A DNA stretch of 64,000 nt, from the NCBI RefSeq assembly GCF_022554085.1, contig NZ_JAKFYR010000004.1, forward strand, positions 62,001 to 126,000, in the 5' to 3' direction. Position 1 is the first letter of the stretch. Every line of letters starts with the position of its first letter. The position numbers and the translations under genes are program-made. Under the pieces are notes generated by a model. The model did no database searches, had not been told where the DNA came from, and saw only the letters and a program-made list of their open reading frames with translations. This stretch comes from Rhodococcus sp. CH91. Its GTDB lineage: Bacteria > Actinomycetota > Actinomycetes > Mycobacteriales > Mycobacteriaceae. This document shows, in pieces, positions 8,250 to 18,306 of the stretch.

Positions 8250-9461
8250 GTGACTGCACCGTCAGCGCCACCGCCCTACGGCACATCCGACCCGCGCTCC
8301 CTCCGGACGGTGCCGACCCGCGCCTCCCAGTCGGTGTCGCCCACGGGTATCGCCGTGGACGGACTGACCAAGACCTTCGGCGAGCACACGGTCGTGGCCG
8401 ACATGCGGTTCACCGTGCCGCCGGGGTCGATCACCGCCTTCCTCGGTCCCAACGGGTCGGGCAAGACCACCACACTCGGCATGATGCTGGGGCTGATCCG
8501 GCCGAGCGCCGGGGATGCCTTCGTCGACGGTGTGAGGTTCACGGAACTGCAGCATCCGGCCCAGGTCGTCGGGGCGGTACTGGACGCTCGCAGCGCCCAC
8601 CCGAGGCACACGGCACTGACACACCTGCAGGTCTACTGCGCCGCGATCGGCGTGCCCGACGAGCGCGCGATGCGGATGCTCGACCTCGTCGGCCTGGGGT
8701 CGGTCGCGAAACGTCGCCTGGGTGAGTTCTCCCTCGGGATGCGTCAACGACTCGCCCTGGCCACGGCACTGATCGGGCAACCGCGTTATCTGGTGCTGGA
8801 CGAACCCGCGAACGGACTCGTCCCCGAAGGCATGGCCTGGTTGCGCGACTTCCTGCGCGCCTTCGCCCACAACGGCGGGACGGTGCTGATCTCGAGCCAC
8901 ATCCTGCGGGAGATCGAACAGATGGCCGACCGCCTCGTCGTCATCGCGAACGGAAGCCTGGTCATGGAGAGCACCATGGCCGCCCTCCGTGCGGCCTACC
9001 GGTCGCGGGTGTTCGTCGCATGCTCGGCTCCGGCGCGGCTCGCGACCGCGCTGGCCGCCGCGGGACATCCCGATGCGCAGATCCAGCAGGACGGGCGTCT
9101 CGCCGTGGCCGGTGTCGACCCCGACCGCATCGCCGAGATCGCGGCGGCGGTGGGTGTGGAGTTGTTCGGTACGAGTGTCGAGCACGTCGATCTGGAGCAG
9201 GTCTATCTGGCGATGACGGCCGGTCGCTACGCCGCGGCGCCGGTCTCGCAGTATCCGCACGATCCCGGTGCCCAGCAGTACCCGCACGCCCAGCAGTACC
9301 CGCAGGCCCAGCAGTACCCGCAGCCACACTGGGGGCAGCAGCAGTGGGAACAGCACCGACAGTGGGGGCAGCCTTCCCACGGCTCCCCGGCCGCCGGTCC
9401 TCCCCCGCAACCTCCGTCACCGAACCGTCCACCGACCACACCCGGAGAGCCGACCCCGTGA
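8250..9461 (+). CDS. ABC transporter ATP-binding protein with Gln/Tyr/Pro-rich C-terminal tail
   Basis: 403 residues. ATPase core: Walker A GPNGSGKTT (about 68-76), signature FSLGMRQRLALATAL near 165, Walker B YLVLDEPANGL near 182, and switch histidine in VLISSHILREI near 214. This is the DrrA/CcmA-type exporter ATPase class. An unusual 70-residue tail after about 330 is low-complexity with repeated A-Q-Q-Y-P-(H/Q), encoded by an 18-nt tandem repeat, then proline-rich. It starts at GTG with GGGGG 9 nt upstream. Its stop overlaps the permease start by GTGA, so the two form one exporter. Cargo is unknown. Confidence 0.88.
   Translation: MTAPSAPPPYGTSDPRSLRTVPTRASQSVSPTGIAVDGLTKTFGEHTVVADMRFTVPPGSITAFLGPNGSGKTTTLGMMLGLIRPSAGDAFVDGVRFTELQHPAQVVGAVLDARSAHPRHTALTHLQVYCAAIGVPDERAMRMLDLVGLGSVAKRRLGEFSLGMRQRLALATALIGQPRYLVLDEPANGLVPEGMAWLRDFLRAFAHNGGTVLISSHILREIEQMADRLVVIANGSLVMESTMAALRAAYRSRVFVACSAPARLATALAAAGHPDAQIQQDGRLAVAGVDPDRIAEIAAAVGVELFGTSVEHVDLEQVYLAMTAGRYAAAPVSQYPHDPGAQQYPHAQQYPQAQQYPQPHWGQQQWEQHRQWGQPSHGSPAAGPPPQPPSPNRPPTTPGEPTP
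9270..9323 (+). repeat. Three tandem 18-nt repeats in the ABC ATPase tail
   Basis: The unit gcccagcagtacccgca plus one base (C or G) occurs at 9270-9287, 9288-9305 and 9306-9323, coding A-Q-Q-Y-P-H/Q. Unit length is a multiple of three, so copy-number change would stay in frame. Confidence 0.85.
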
Positions 9462-10237
9462 CCGCGCTTCTGACCGCCGAATTCCGCAAGGTCGTGAGTC
9501 TGCGCTACTGGTGGATCCTCGGCCTCGCTCCCCTGCTCGTCGGCCTGTTCTGCGGCGCACTGACCCTGCCGGTCGCGCGCCGGCTCGAATTCGGCTTCGG
9601 TGACGGATTCGCCGAAGCCGTCGCCGCCGCGGTGGGCATCTCGCTGGCCCTGTCGCTGGTGTTCCTGTTCGCGGCGGTCTTCGGCGCAGTCGAGACCAGC
9701 AGTGAGTTCACGCACCGGACGATCGTGACGACCTTTCTCACCACGCGCGGACGCGATCGGGTGCTCGCCGCGAAGTTCGCGATCGTCGCCGCGATCGGAC
9801 TGCTCTACTGCATCGTCGCGGAAGTCGCCGCAGCCGCGACGCTCGTGTTGTTCGGGGGAGGATTCGACGGTGCCGACCTCGGTTCGGTCGCCAAGGTCCT
9901 GGCCATCGGGTTGTTCTGCGCCCTGATGTGGTCGCTGATCGGGGCAGGCCTCGGATTGCTCACCCGGTCCACGGCGGGAAGCGTCCTCGCGATCTGCGCC
10001 TGGGTACCGTTCGGTGAGTCCGTGGTCTCGCTGGTTCTGCACGGCCTCGGTCTCGGCGCGCTCGCGTCGTATCTGCCGGCACAGGCCACCTGGTACACCC
10101 TGTTCTCGTCCGTGTCGATGCCCGACGACGTCGTGCTGGAGATGACCTGGCCGCAGGCCCCGCTCGTGCTGGTCTTCTGGACGGTGCTGCTGTGCGGACT
10201 CGGATGGTGGCGGACCCGCAGCCGGGACATCACCTGA
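9458..10237 (+). CDS. ABC transporter permease
   Basis: 259 residues, about six transmembrane segments: helices at WWILGLAPLLVGLFCGAL (about 18-35), AAVGISLALSLVFLFAAVF (near 62), FAIVAAIGLLYCIVAEVAA (near 108), VLAIGLFCALMWSLIGAGLG (near 147), SVLAICAWVPFGESVVSL, and a last one before WWRTRSRDIT. ABC-2-type exporter permease. It overlaps the ATPase gene by 4 nt (GTGA) and is translationally coupled to it. Nothing indicates the exported molecule. Confidence 0.85.
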   Translation: MTALLTAEFRKVVSLRYWWILGLAPLLVGLFCGALTLPVARRLEFGFGDGFAEAVAAAVGISLALSLVFLFAAVFGAVETSSEFTHRTIVTTFLTTRGRDRVLAAKFAIVAAIGLLYCIVAEVAAAATLVLFGGGFDGADLGSVAKVLAIGLFCALMWSLIGAGLGLLTRSTAGSVLAICAWVPFGESVVSLVLHGLGLGALASYLPAQATWYTLFSSVSMPDDVVLEMTWPQAPLVLVFWTVLLCGLGWWRTRSRDIT

Positions 10238-10299
10238 CCGTTCGCCCAGGCACGGGCGGGTGCCTCGCCGCACGACTCCGGTCTGTCGTCTCACGGCGC

Positions 10300-10305
10300 T
10301 AGTGT
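10300..10305 (+). promoter_or_regulatory. -10 box of the fused ABC exporter gene
   Basis: TAGTGT, 7 nt before the GTG at 10313; no ribosome site between, so leaderless translation is likely. Confidence 0.5.
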
Positions 10306-10312
10306 CGATTCG

Positions 10313-13300
10313 GTGGCACACGACCCGACTCCACACGCGCAGGGATGGATTTCCCGGCTCGTCGCCGAAGCTCTGCGTCACCGCACCACGGCGCTCGGGG
10401 CGCTCGCCGTCACCGTCGTCGCCGCCCTGATCGACATCACGTTCCCGCTGTTGACGAAGGTCGCGGTGGACAGTGCGACCGGTCAGGGAAGTGTGCCCGC
10501 GGACGATCTGCGTCTGATCGGTCTCGCAGCCGGTGCGATCGCGTTCGGCGCGGTGGTCCGGTTCGGGTGCCAGTACGGCCGGCGCATGCTCGCCGGCCGC
10601 CTGTCGCTCGACGTACAGCACGGCCTGCGGCTGCGTCTGCTCGGCTCGTTGCAACGTCTCGACGGGCCCGGACAGGACCGGATCCGAACCGGTCAGGTGG
10701 TCTCTCGCTCGATCACCGACCTGCAGCTCCTCCAGGGACTACTGGCGATGGTGCCGATGTCCGCGGGGGCATTGCTGCAGTTCGTGCTCGCGCTGGTGAT
10801 CATGACGACGCTCTCTCCGCTGCTCACGCTCGTCGCGGTGGCCACGGTCCCGATCATCGTCGTGATCGTCCGGGTGGTGCGTCCGAAACTGTTCGCCGCG
10901 ACCTGGTCGGCGCAGCAACGGGCAGCCGACCTCGCCCAGCACGTCGAGGAGACGGTCACCGGGGTCCGTGTGGTCAAGGGATTCGGCCAGGAATCCCACG
11001 CCGTCGACCAGCTCGAGGAGCACGGTCGCAGGCTGTACGCCGAGCGTCTGCGCGCGGCCCGGATCAACTCGTGGTTCTCGGCACCGCTGGGCGCGGTGCC
11101 GCAGTTCGGGCTCGTCGCCACCATCGCTGTCGGAGGGCTGCTCGCGCTGGACAGCAGGATCACCGTCGGAACGTTCGTGGCCTTCACGGCCTATGTGGCC
11201 ACGATGACCGCCACCACCCGCACGCTCTCGCAGGTCGTGATCATGGCCCAGTTGTCGCGGGCGGCGGTCGAGCGGGTGTACGAGGTGATCGACACCGAGC
11301 CCGAGGTCGCCGATCCGCCGAACCCCGCTCCGCTGCCCGACGGCCCACTCGGCGTCCACTTCCGGGACGTGACGTTCGGCTTCGACGACCGGGATGTGCT
11401 GCGCGGACTCGACCTCGAGATCGCGCCGGGCGAGACCGTCGCGATCGTCGGGCCTGCGGGTTCGGGCAAGACCGTCCTGTCGCTGCTGCTTCCCCGGTTC
11501 TACGCGCCGCACAGCGGTGCGGTGTGCCTGACCTCGGACGGCCAGGACATCGATATCGCCTCGCTCCGGGCCGACGACCTGCGCGGAGCGGTCGGTCTCG
11601 TCTTCGACGAGCCGTTCCTGTTCTCCGATACGGTCGCGGCCAACATCGCGCTCGGCAGGCCCGATGCGACGGACGACCGGATCCGGGCCGCAGCGGTAGC
11701 GGCACGTGCGGACGAGTTCGTCGACGCGCTCCCCGAGGGCTACGACACCGTCGTCGGCGAACGGGGGCTGACCCTGTCCGGTGGACAGCGCCAGCGCGTC
11801 GCGCTGGCACGGGCTCTGCTCGTCGATCCGCGAGTGTTGATCCTCGACGACGCCACATCCGCGGTCGACGCCGAGACGGAGGCCGCGATCTACGGCGCCC
11901 TGCGGGCGGGCCGGCGCCGCACGACGCTCGTGCTCGCCCATCGCCGCTCGACGCTCGCGCTCGCCGACCGGGTAGCCGTCCTCGACGAGGGCCGCATCGT
12001 CGACATCGGGACGGTCGACGAACTCGACGAGCGCAGTCCCGTCTTCCGGCGCCTGCTGTCGGCCGACGACGAGGACGCCCCCGGCCCGCAGCGACCTGCC
12101 GTGGCCGGGGAATTGTGGCCGGAGGAACCCGATGACGACGCGGTCGACAGCGCCCGTGGTGTGCCGGCGGCTGCCGGTGGACCGCGCGGGGGCGGTCACG
12201 GCGGGCCGATGTCCGGTGCGTTCGGTGAGGTGGCTCCGACTCCGGAACTACGCGCCGCCGTCGCCGCCCTTCCACCTGCCACCGAGACTCCGGGACACGC
12301 CCCGGCGCTGCAGTCCGCCGCCTTGCGTCTGCCCGACCCGCACTTCCGCCTGCGGACGACGCTGCGGCCGGTACGGCTGTTGCTCGCTGCCGTCGTGCTG
12401 TGTCTGGCGGTGGAGTCGTTGACGAACATCGCCTTCCCGTCGCTCGTACGGTTCGCCGTGGACCGCGGCGTCACGCCGGGCGATCCGGCCCGGCTGTGGC
12501 AGGCCGCGGCCGCCGGCGTCGCCCTCGCGCTGCTGGGGTGGATCGCGGTCGCGGTGCTGACCGTGCTCACCGCACGGGCCGGAGAGCGGGTGCTGTTCGC
12601 GTTGCGGGTGCGCTCCTACGCGCACCTGCAACGCCTCGGTCTCGACTACTACGAGCGCGAACTGTCGGGCCGGATCATGACCCGGATGACGACCGACGTC
12701 GACGCGCTGTCGCAGTTCATCCAGACCGGACTGTCCACTGCGGTGGTGGCGGTACTGACCCTCACCGGGATCTCGGTGGCGCTGATCGTGACGGACGTGT
12801 CGCTGGCTCTGGTGGTGCTCGCCGTGCTGCCGGTGCTGGCGATCGCGACGCTGTGGTTCCGCAAGGTGTCGGGGAGGGTGTACGCGCAGTCGCGGGAGCG
12901 CATCTCCCTGGTGAACGCGGATTTCCAGGAGAACGTCACGGGCCTGCGCGCCGCGCAGGCGTACCGCCGGGAGGAGGTGGCAGCGCGACGTTTCGCCGAG
13001 CGCGCGGAGGCCTATCGGCGCAGCCGCCTGCGGTCGCAGCGGGCGATCTCGCTGTACTTCCCGTTCATCACCTTCCTGTCCGACCTGGCGCTCGCCGCTG
13101 TCGTCTTCGCCGGCGCGCGGGAGGTCGCGTCGGGGGCGATCGGTCCGGGTGTGCTCATCGCGTTCGTGCTGTACCTGAACCTGCTGTTCGCTCCCATCCA
13201 GCAGTTGTCGCAGGTCTTCGACGGTTACCAGCAGGCCCGTGTGGGACTGCGGCGGATCGGTGAGCTGCTGCGCACGCCGAGTTCGCTCGAATCGGGTGCC

Positions 13301-14137
13301 GAGGGAACGGTCACCGTCGAGGGGCACCTCCGGGGCGAGGTGGAACTGCGCGGGGTGAGCTTCCGGTACCGCGAGGCCGAACGCGAGGCGCTGTCGGATG
13401 TGGATCTGACGATCCCGGCGGGTTCGACGGTCGCGCTGGTCGGCCGCACCGGTGCCGGGAAGTCGACCGTCGTCAAACTGCTCGCCCGGTTCTACGACCC
13501 GACCTCGGGTTCGGTGCGGGTGGACGACACCGACCTGCGGCAGTACCGCCTGCGCGACTATCGCGGCCGGCTCGGTGTGGTGCCGCAGGAAGCGCATCTG
13601 TTCACCGGGACGGTGGCGACCAACATCGCGTACGGCCGGCCCGACGCGTCGCGCGAGCAGATCGAGTCGGCCGCGCGGGCAGTCGGGGCCCTGGACATGA
13701 TCGCCGGTCTGTCCGGCGGGATGAACCATCCCGTCGGCGAGCGCGGTCAGGGCCTGTCCGCGGGTCAGCGCCAGCTCATCGCGCTCGCGCGCGCCGAACT
13801 GGTGGACCCCGACCTGCTGTTGCTCGACGAGGCCACCGCGACGCTCGATCCGGCGACGGAGCGGGCGGTGCTCGAAGCGGGGGCGACCGTCACCCGTGCC
13901 CGGACCGCGGTGATCGTCGCTCACCGGCTCGCGACTGCCGCCCGCGCAGACCTCGTGGTGGTCGTCGACGACGGCCGGATCGTCGAGTGCGGACCGCACG
14001 AAGAGCTTCGCCGGGCAGGCGGTCTGTACACCACTTTGTGGCAACTCGCCACCGGCGGTCTCGTTCCCGAAACGACCGAAGCCCTGCTCGTCGCCGTTCC
14101 GGCAGAATCGAATATGAGACCGTCCTCACGTTTGTAA
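10313..14137 (+). CDS. Single-chain fused ABC multidrug exporter (TMD-NBD-TMD-NBD)
   Basis: 1274 residues, two type-IV half-exporters in one chain, like mycobacterial Rv0194 (about 1194 residues, from memory). TMD1 spans about 1-330 and NBD1 340-590 (Walker A GPAGSGKTV near 380, signature LSGGQRQR near 488, Walker B VLILDDATSAVD near 508). A Gly/Pro-rich linker runs 600-680. TMD2 covers about 690-990 and NBD2 1010-1250 (Walker A GRTGAGKST near 1044, signature LSAGQRQL near 1149, Walker B LLLLDEATATLD near 1167). NBD1 has Asp in place of the catalytic Glu and LVFDEPFLF in place of a Q-loop, and NBD2 has the non-canonical signature; together these make one degenerate ATP site, as in heterodimeric exporters. 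Substrate unknown. Confidence 0.9.
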   Translation: MAHDPTPHAQGWISRLVAEALRHRTTALGALAVTVVAALIDITFPLLTKVAVDSATGQGSVPADDLRLIGLAAGAIAFGAVVRFGCQYGRRMLAGRLSLDVQHGLRLRLLGSLQRLDGPGQDRIRTGQVVSRSITDLQLLQGLLAMVPMSAGALLQFVLALVIMTTLSPLLTLVAVATVPIIVVIVRVVRPKLFAATWSAQQRAADLAQHVEETVTGVRVVKGFGQESHAVDQLEEHGRRLYAERLRAARINSWFSAPLGAVPQFGLVATIAVGGLLALDSRITVGTFVAFTAYVATMTATTRTLSQVVIMAQLSRAAVERVYEVIDTEPEVADPPNPAPLPDGPLGVHFRDVTFGFDDRDVLRGLDLEIAPGETVAIVGPAGSGKTVLSLLLPRFYAPHSGAVCLTSDGQDIDIASLRADDLRGAVGLVFDEPFLFSDTVAANIALGRPDATDDRIRAAAVAARADEFVDALPEGYDTVVGERGLTLSGGQRQRVALARALLVDPRVLILDDATSAVDAETEAAIYGALRAGRRRTTLVLAHRRSTLALADRVAVLDEGRIVDIGTVDELDERSPVFRRLLSADDEDAPGPQRPAVAGELWPEEPDDDAVDSARGVPAAAGGPRGGGHGGPMSGAFGEVAPTPELRAAVAALPPATETPGHAPALQSAALRLPDPHFRLRTTLRPVRLLLAAVVLCLAVESLTNIAFPSLVRFAVDRGVTPGDPARLWQAAAAGVALALLGWIAVAVLTVLTARAGERVLFALRVRSYAHLQRLGLDYYERELSGRIMTRMTTDVDALSQFIQTGLSTAVVAVLTLTGISVALIVTDVSLALVVLAVLPVLAIATLWFRKVSGRVYAQSRERISLVNADFQENVTGLRAAQAYRREEVAARRFAERAEAYRRSRLRSQRAISLYFPFITFLSDLALAAVVFAGAREVASGAIGPGVLIAFVLYLNLLFAPIQQLSQVFDGYQQARVGLRRIGELLRTPSSLESGAEGTVTVEGHLRGEVELRGVSFRYREAEREALSDVDLTIPAGSTVALVGRTGAGKSTVVKLLARFYDPTSGSVRVDDTDLRQYRLRDYRGRLGVVPQEAHLFTGTVATNIAYGRPDASREQIESAARAVGALDMIAGLSGGMNHPVGERGQGLSAGQRQLIALARAELVDPDLLLLDEATATLDPATERAVLEAGATVTRARTAVIVAHRLATAARADLVVVVDDGRIVECGPHEELRRAGGLYTTLWQLATGGLVPETTEALLVAVPAESNMRPSSRL

Positions 14138-14277
14138 CGGGGCGCGCGCTGCACCGATGCCCCATAGAGGGAATAATCGGCTGTCGAGAACCGTCATCGA
14201 TGGAGACCCCATCGCACCAGATTGTGAGGTAGCCCACCGTCATGCGCGGCCGGTTCGGATCGTCACATGCTACGGGC

Positions 14278-14283
14278 TAGCCT
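14278..14283 (+). promoter_or_regulatory. Candidate -10 box for kgd
   Basis: TAGCCT lies about 57 nt before the kgd GTG, with weak -35 match TTCGGA at 14254 (18-nt spacer). Unlike most genes here, this implies a real 5' leader of roughly 45-50 nt. I see no known riboswitch in it. Confidence 0.35.
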
Positions 14284-14340
14284 CATATTCACAGGCGCTC
14301 CGATCGGGTACCGAAGAAAGAAACGAGGCGAACAACTGCC

Positions 14341-17300
14341 GTGAGCAGCAGCTCTACATCACAGTTCGGACAAAACCAGTGGTTGGTTGACGAGATGTAC
14401 CAGCGCTTCCAGGACGACCCTTCGTCCGTGGACGCCAGCTGGCACGAATTCCTCACCGACTATTCGCCGGAAGCCGCGGTGGCCGGAGGTACCAACGGCT
14501 CCGGCACCGCCACGACCGAGAAGCCCGCGCCGAGCTCGAAGCCTGCGCCGAGTTCCTCCGCTTCTTCCGCCCCCGCGACGAAGGCTGCACCTTCCAGTAC
14601 TGCGTCGAAGGCCACCCCCTCCACCCCCGCAGCGAAGGCCGCGCCCTCCGCCCCCGCAGCCAAGGCTGCGCCGAAGGCCGCACCCCAGCCCAAGGCCGAG
14701 TCCGCACCCGCGAAGCCGGCCCCGAAGCCCGCAGCCTCCCCGACGGGTCAGGCCACCGAGGAGAAGAAGGTTCTGCGCGGCGCCGCTGCTGCCGTTGCGA
14801 AGAACATGAACGCCTCGCTGTCGATCCCGACGGCAACCAGTGTTCGCGCGGTGCCCGCGAAGTTGATGTTCGACAACCGCATCGTCATCAACAACCATCT
14901 CGCCCGCACCCGGGGCGGCAAGGTCTCGTTCACCCACATCCTCGGTTACGCGATCGTCCAGGCGGTCAAGTCGTACCCGAATATGAACAACCACTTCGCC
15001 GAGATCGACGGCAAGCCGAACCTCGTGGTTCCGCAGCACACCAATCTCGGTCTCGCGATCGATCTGCCGGGCAAGAACGGGCAGCGCTCGCTGGTCGTGG
15101 CGGCCATCAAGAACTGCGAGACGATGAACTTCGCGCAGTTCTACTCCGCCTACGAGGACATCGTGCGCCGTGCCCGCGACGGCAAGCTCACCGGCGAGGA
15201 CTTCTCCGGCGTCACCATCTCGCTGACGAATCCGGGCGGCATCGGCACCGTGCATTCGGTCCCGCGCCTGATGCAGGGCCAGGGCGCCATCATCGGCGCC
15301 GGCGCGATGGAGTACCCCGCGGAGTTCCAGGGCGCGTCCGACGAGCGGATCGCCGAGATGGGCATCGGCAAGCTGCTGACGCTCACGTCCACCTACGACC
15401 ACCGTGTGATCCAGGGTGCGGAGTCGGGTGAGTTCCTCAAGCGGATCCACGAGCTGCTCATCAGCGACGACTTCTACGACGGCATCTTCCACACCCTGCA
15501 CATCCCCTACGAGCCGGTCCGCTGGCGCAAGGACGTGCCGGAAGGCCTCGTCGACAAGCACACCCGTGTGCTCGAGCTCATCGCCGCCTACCGCAGCCGC
15601 GGCCACCTCATGGCCGACACCGATCCGTTGCAGTTCGTGCGCGACAAGTTCCGTTCGCACCCCGACCTCGACGTGACGACCCACGACCTGACGCTGTGGG
15701 ATCTCGACCGCGAGTTCAACGTCGGCGGCTTCCACGGCCGGCAGAAGATGAAGCTGCGCGACGTGCTGTCGGTGCTGCGCGACGCCTACTGCCGCCACGT
15801 CGGTGTCGAGTACACCCACATCCTCGAGCCGGAGCAGCAGCAGTGGCTGCAGGAGCGGGTCGAGGCCCACCACGTCAAGCCGACTGTCGCCCAGCAGAAG
15901 TACATCCTGAGCCGCCTCAACGCCGCCGAGGCGTTCGAGACGTTCCTGCAGACCAAGTACGTGGGCCAGAAGCGCTTCTCGCTCGAGGGTGCCGAGTCGG
16001 TCATCCCGATGATGGACGCGATCATCGACCAGGCCGCCGAGCACGCGCTCGACGAGGTCGCGATCGCGATGCCGCACCGTGGCCGTCTCAACGTGCTCGC
16101 GAACATCGTGGGCAAGCCGTACTCGCAGATCTTCTCCGAGTTCGAGGGCAACCTGAACCCGTCCGCCGCTCACGGTTCCGGCGACGTGAAGTACCACCTC
16201 GGCGCCGAGGGCACCTACATCCAGATGTTCGGCGACAACGACATCAAGGTCTCGCTCACCGCGAACCCCTCGCACCTCGAGGCGGTCAACCCGGTGCTCG
16301 AGGGCCTCGTCCGCGCCAAGCAGGACATCCTGGACAAGGGCGAGGACGGCTTCACCGTCCTTCCTCTGCTGCTGCACGGCGATGCGGCCTTCGCCGGTCA
16401 GGGCGTCGTGGCGGAGACCCTCAACCTCGCGCTGCTGCGTGGCTACCGCACCGGTGGCACCGTGCACATCGTCGTCAACAACCAGGTCGGTTTCACCACC
16501 GCGCCGGAGCACTCGCGTTCGTCCGAGTACTGCACCGACGTGGCGAAGATGATCGGTGCGCCGATCTTCCACGTCAACGGTGACGATCCCGAGGCCTGCG
16601 TGTGGGTCGCGCAGCTGGCCGTGGACTTCCGCGAGAAGTTCCACAAGGACGTCGTGATCGACATGATCTGCTACCGCCGCCGCGGTCACAACGAGGGCGA
16701 CGACCCGTCGATGACCCAGCCGGCCATGTACGACGTGATCGACACCAAGCGCAGCGTACGCAAGAGTTACACCGAGGCCCTGATCGGTCGCGGCGACATC
16801 TCGCTCAAGGAAGCGGAAGACGCCCTGCGCGATTACCAGGGCCAGCTCGAGCGTGTCTTCAACGAAGTGCGTGAACTCGAGAAGTACCCGCCGGAGCCGT
16901 CGGAGTCGGTCGAGCTCGACCAGACCCCGCCGAAGCGCCTCGACACCTCGGTCGACCGTTCGGTACTCGAGCGGATCGGTGATGCCTTCGCCGAGGCTCC
17001 CGAGGGCTTCACGGTCCACCCGCGCGTCAAGCCGGTGCTCGAGAAGCGGCGCGAGATGTCCCGCAACGGCAAGATCGACTGGGCCTTCGCGGAGCTGCTC
17101 GCGTTCGGTTCGCTGGCCGAGGAGGGCGCCCTGGTGCGTCTGGCCGGTCAGGACTCGCGTCGCGGCACGTTCACGCAGCGTCACTCGGTCATCATCGACC
17201 GCAAGACCGGCGACGAGTACAACCCGATCGCGACGCTGGCCACGCAGGCCGGCAACGGCGGCCGCTTCATGGTCTACGACTCGGCACTGACCGAGTTCGC

Positions 17301-18126
17301 GGGTCTGGGCTTCGAGTACGGCTACTCAGTGGGCAACCCCGACGCGCTGGTGCTGTGGGAGGCGCAGTTCGGCGACTTCGTCAACGGTGCGCAGTCGATC
17401 ATCGACGAATTCATCTCGTCGGGTGAGGCCAAGTGGGGTCAGCTCTCCGACGTCGTGCTGCTGCTGCCGCACGGCCACGAGGGCCAGGGTCCCGACCACA
17501 CCTCGGGCCGTATCGAGCGCTGGCTGCAGCTGTGCGCCGAGGGCTCGATGACGGTCGCGGTTCCGTCGACCCCGGCGAGCTACTTCCACCTGCTGCGTCG
17601 CCACCACCTCGACGGCATCCGCCGCCCGCTCGTGGTGTTCACGCCGAAGTCGATGCTGCGCAACAAGGCCGCGGTCAGCAATGTCGAGGACTTCACGCAG
17701 GGCAAGTTCCGCTCGCTGCTCGAAGAGGTTCCCTACGAGGAGGGCACGGCCGACCGGTCGAAGGCCACTCGTGTGCTGCTGACCTCCGGCAAGATCTACT
17801 GGGAACTGCTGGCGAAGAAGCAGAAGGAAGGTCGTGACGACGTCGCGATCGTGCGCATCGAGCAGCTGTACCCGGTGCCGCGTCGTCGCATCGCCGAGAC
17901 CCTCGAGCAGTACCCGAACGCCACCGAGTTCTTCTGGGTCCAGGAGGAGCCGGCGAACCAGGGTGCGTGGCCGTTCCTCGGCCTCGCGCTGCCGGAACTG
18001 CTGCCCGAGAAGCTCAGCGGGATCAAGCGCGTGTCGCGTCGTGCGATGTCGGCACCGTCGTCCGGTTCGAGCAAGGTCCATGCTGTCGAGCAGCAGGAGA
18101 TCATCGAGAAGGCCTTCGGTCGCTAG
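14341..18126 (+). CDS. kgd: Multifunctional 2-oxoglutarate decarboxylase/dehydrogenase (E2-E1 fusion)
   Basis: 1261 residues. Thiamine-diphosphate enzyme of the TCA cycle that decarboxylates 2-oxoglutarate, as part of the actinobacterial 2-oxoglutarate dehydrogenase supercomplex or to give succinic semialdehyde/hydroxy-oxoadipate. The N-terminus ([19 protein letters not shown]) matches the family. An Ala/Pro/Lys-rich linker spans about 45-135. An acyltransferase (E2) domain covers about 140-370, with [10 protein letters not shown] near 350 carrying the catalytic His, but no lipoyl domain. The E1 part follows: [19 protein letters not shown], the ThDP region near 680-780 (VNNQVGFTT), and [20 protein letters not shown] near 1042. 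Regulation by the FHA protein GarA is known for the family; no GarA gene is in this window. A GTG start is inferred from homology. Confidence 0.96.
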   Translation: MSSSSTSQFGQNQWLVDEMYQRFQDDPSSVDASWHEFLTDYSPEAAVAGGTNGSGTATTEKPAPSSKPAPSSSASSAPATKAAPSSTASKATPSTPAAKAAPSAPAAKAAPKAAPQPKAESAPAKPAPKPAASPTGQATEEKKVLRGAAAAVAKNMNASLSIPTATSVRAVPAKLMFDNRIVINNHLARTRGGKVSFTHILGYAIVQAVKSYPNMNNHFAEIDGKPNLVVPQHTNLGLAIDLPGKNGQRSLVVAAIKNCETMNFAQFYSAYEDIVRRARDGKLTGEDFSGVTISLTNPGGIGTVHSVPRLMQGQGAIIGAGAMEYPAEFQGASDERIAEMGIGKLLTLTSTYDHRVIQGAESGEFLKRIHELLISDDFYDGIFHTLHIPYEPVRWRKDVPEGLVDKHTRVLELIAAYRSRGHLMADTDPLQFVRDKFRSHPDLDVTTHDLTLWDLDREFNVGGFHGRQKMKLRDVLSVLRDAYCRHVGVEYTHILEPEQQQWLQERVEAHHVKPTVAQQKYILSRLNAAEAFETFLQTKYVGQKRFSLEGAESVIPMMDAIIDQAAEHALDEVAIAMPHRGRLNVLANIVGKPYSQIFSEFEGNLNPSAAHGSGDVKYHLGAEGTYIQMFGDNDIKVSLTANPSHLEAVNPVLEGLVRAKQDILDKGEDGFTVLPLLLHGDAAFAGQGVVAETLNLALLRGYRTGGTVHIVVNNQVGFTTAPEHSRSSEYCTDVAKMIGAPIFHVNGDDPEACVWVAQLAVDFREKFHKDVVIDMICYRRRGHNEGDDPSMTQPAMYDVIDTKRSVRKSYTEALIGRGDISLKEAEDALRDYQGQLERVFNEVRELEKYPPEPSESVELDQTPPKRLDTSVDRSVLERIGDAFAEAPEGFTVHPRVKPVLEKRREMSRNGKIDWAFAELLAFGSLAEEGALVRLAGQDSRRGTFTQRHSVIIDRKTGDEYNPIATLATQAGNGGRFMVYDSALTEFAGLGFEYGYSVGNPDALVLWEAQFGDFVNGAQSIIDEFISSGEAKWGQLSDVVLLLPHGHEGQGPDHTSGRIERWLQLCAEGSMTVAVPSTPASYFHLLRRHHLDGIRRPLVVFTPKSMLRNKAAVSNVEDFTQGKFRSLLEEVPYEEGTADRSKATRVLLTSGKIYWELLAKKQKEGRDDVAIVRIEQLYPVPRRRIAETLEQYPNATEFFWVQEEPANQGAWPFLGLALPELLPEKLSGIKRVSRRAMSAPSSGSSKVHAVEQQEIIEKAFGR

Positions 18127-18167
18127 AAGCTCCGTTTCGGACCCTTCGGGCCCTTGACGGTTCTCAT

Positions 18168-18220
18168 GTGAGCCGGGTCGGTTCGTCCCACGAGGACGAT
18201 CGACCCGGCTCACGCCTTTT
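18168..18220 (+). terminator. Strong intrinsic terminator after kgd
   Basis: A perfect 13-bp inverted repeat, GTGAGCCGGGTCG (18168-18180) and CGACCCGGCTCAC (18201-18213), with an inner CGTCC/GGACG pairing and followed by GCCTTTT. One of the few hairpins here with a T-tract. Confidence 0.9.
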
Positions 18221-18306
18221 CACGGCCCGCAGGTTCGCGGGTGTTTCGGGTCCGACCTGACGGGCACCCTCCGGACGACACCCGAGCCGTCCTGCGAGGA
18301 GATCCG

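Noticed and set aside
12248-14044. 598-codon minus-strand frame inside the fused ABC exporter
   Set aside because: Antisense shadow with Gln/His/Arg-rich composition and no family resemblance.
14359-17184. Very long open frame opposite kgd (about 940 codons on the minus strand)
   Set aside because: High-GC codon bias in kgd leaves the antisense frame open; the translation is Leu/Arg/Val/His-rich with no recognisable domain, while the sense protein is a clear family member.
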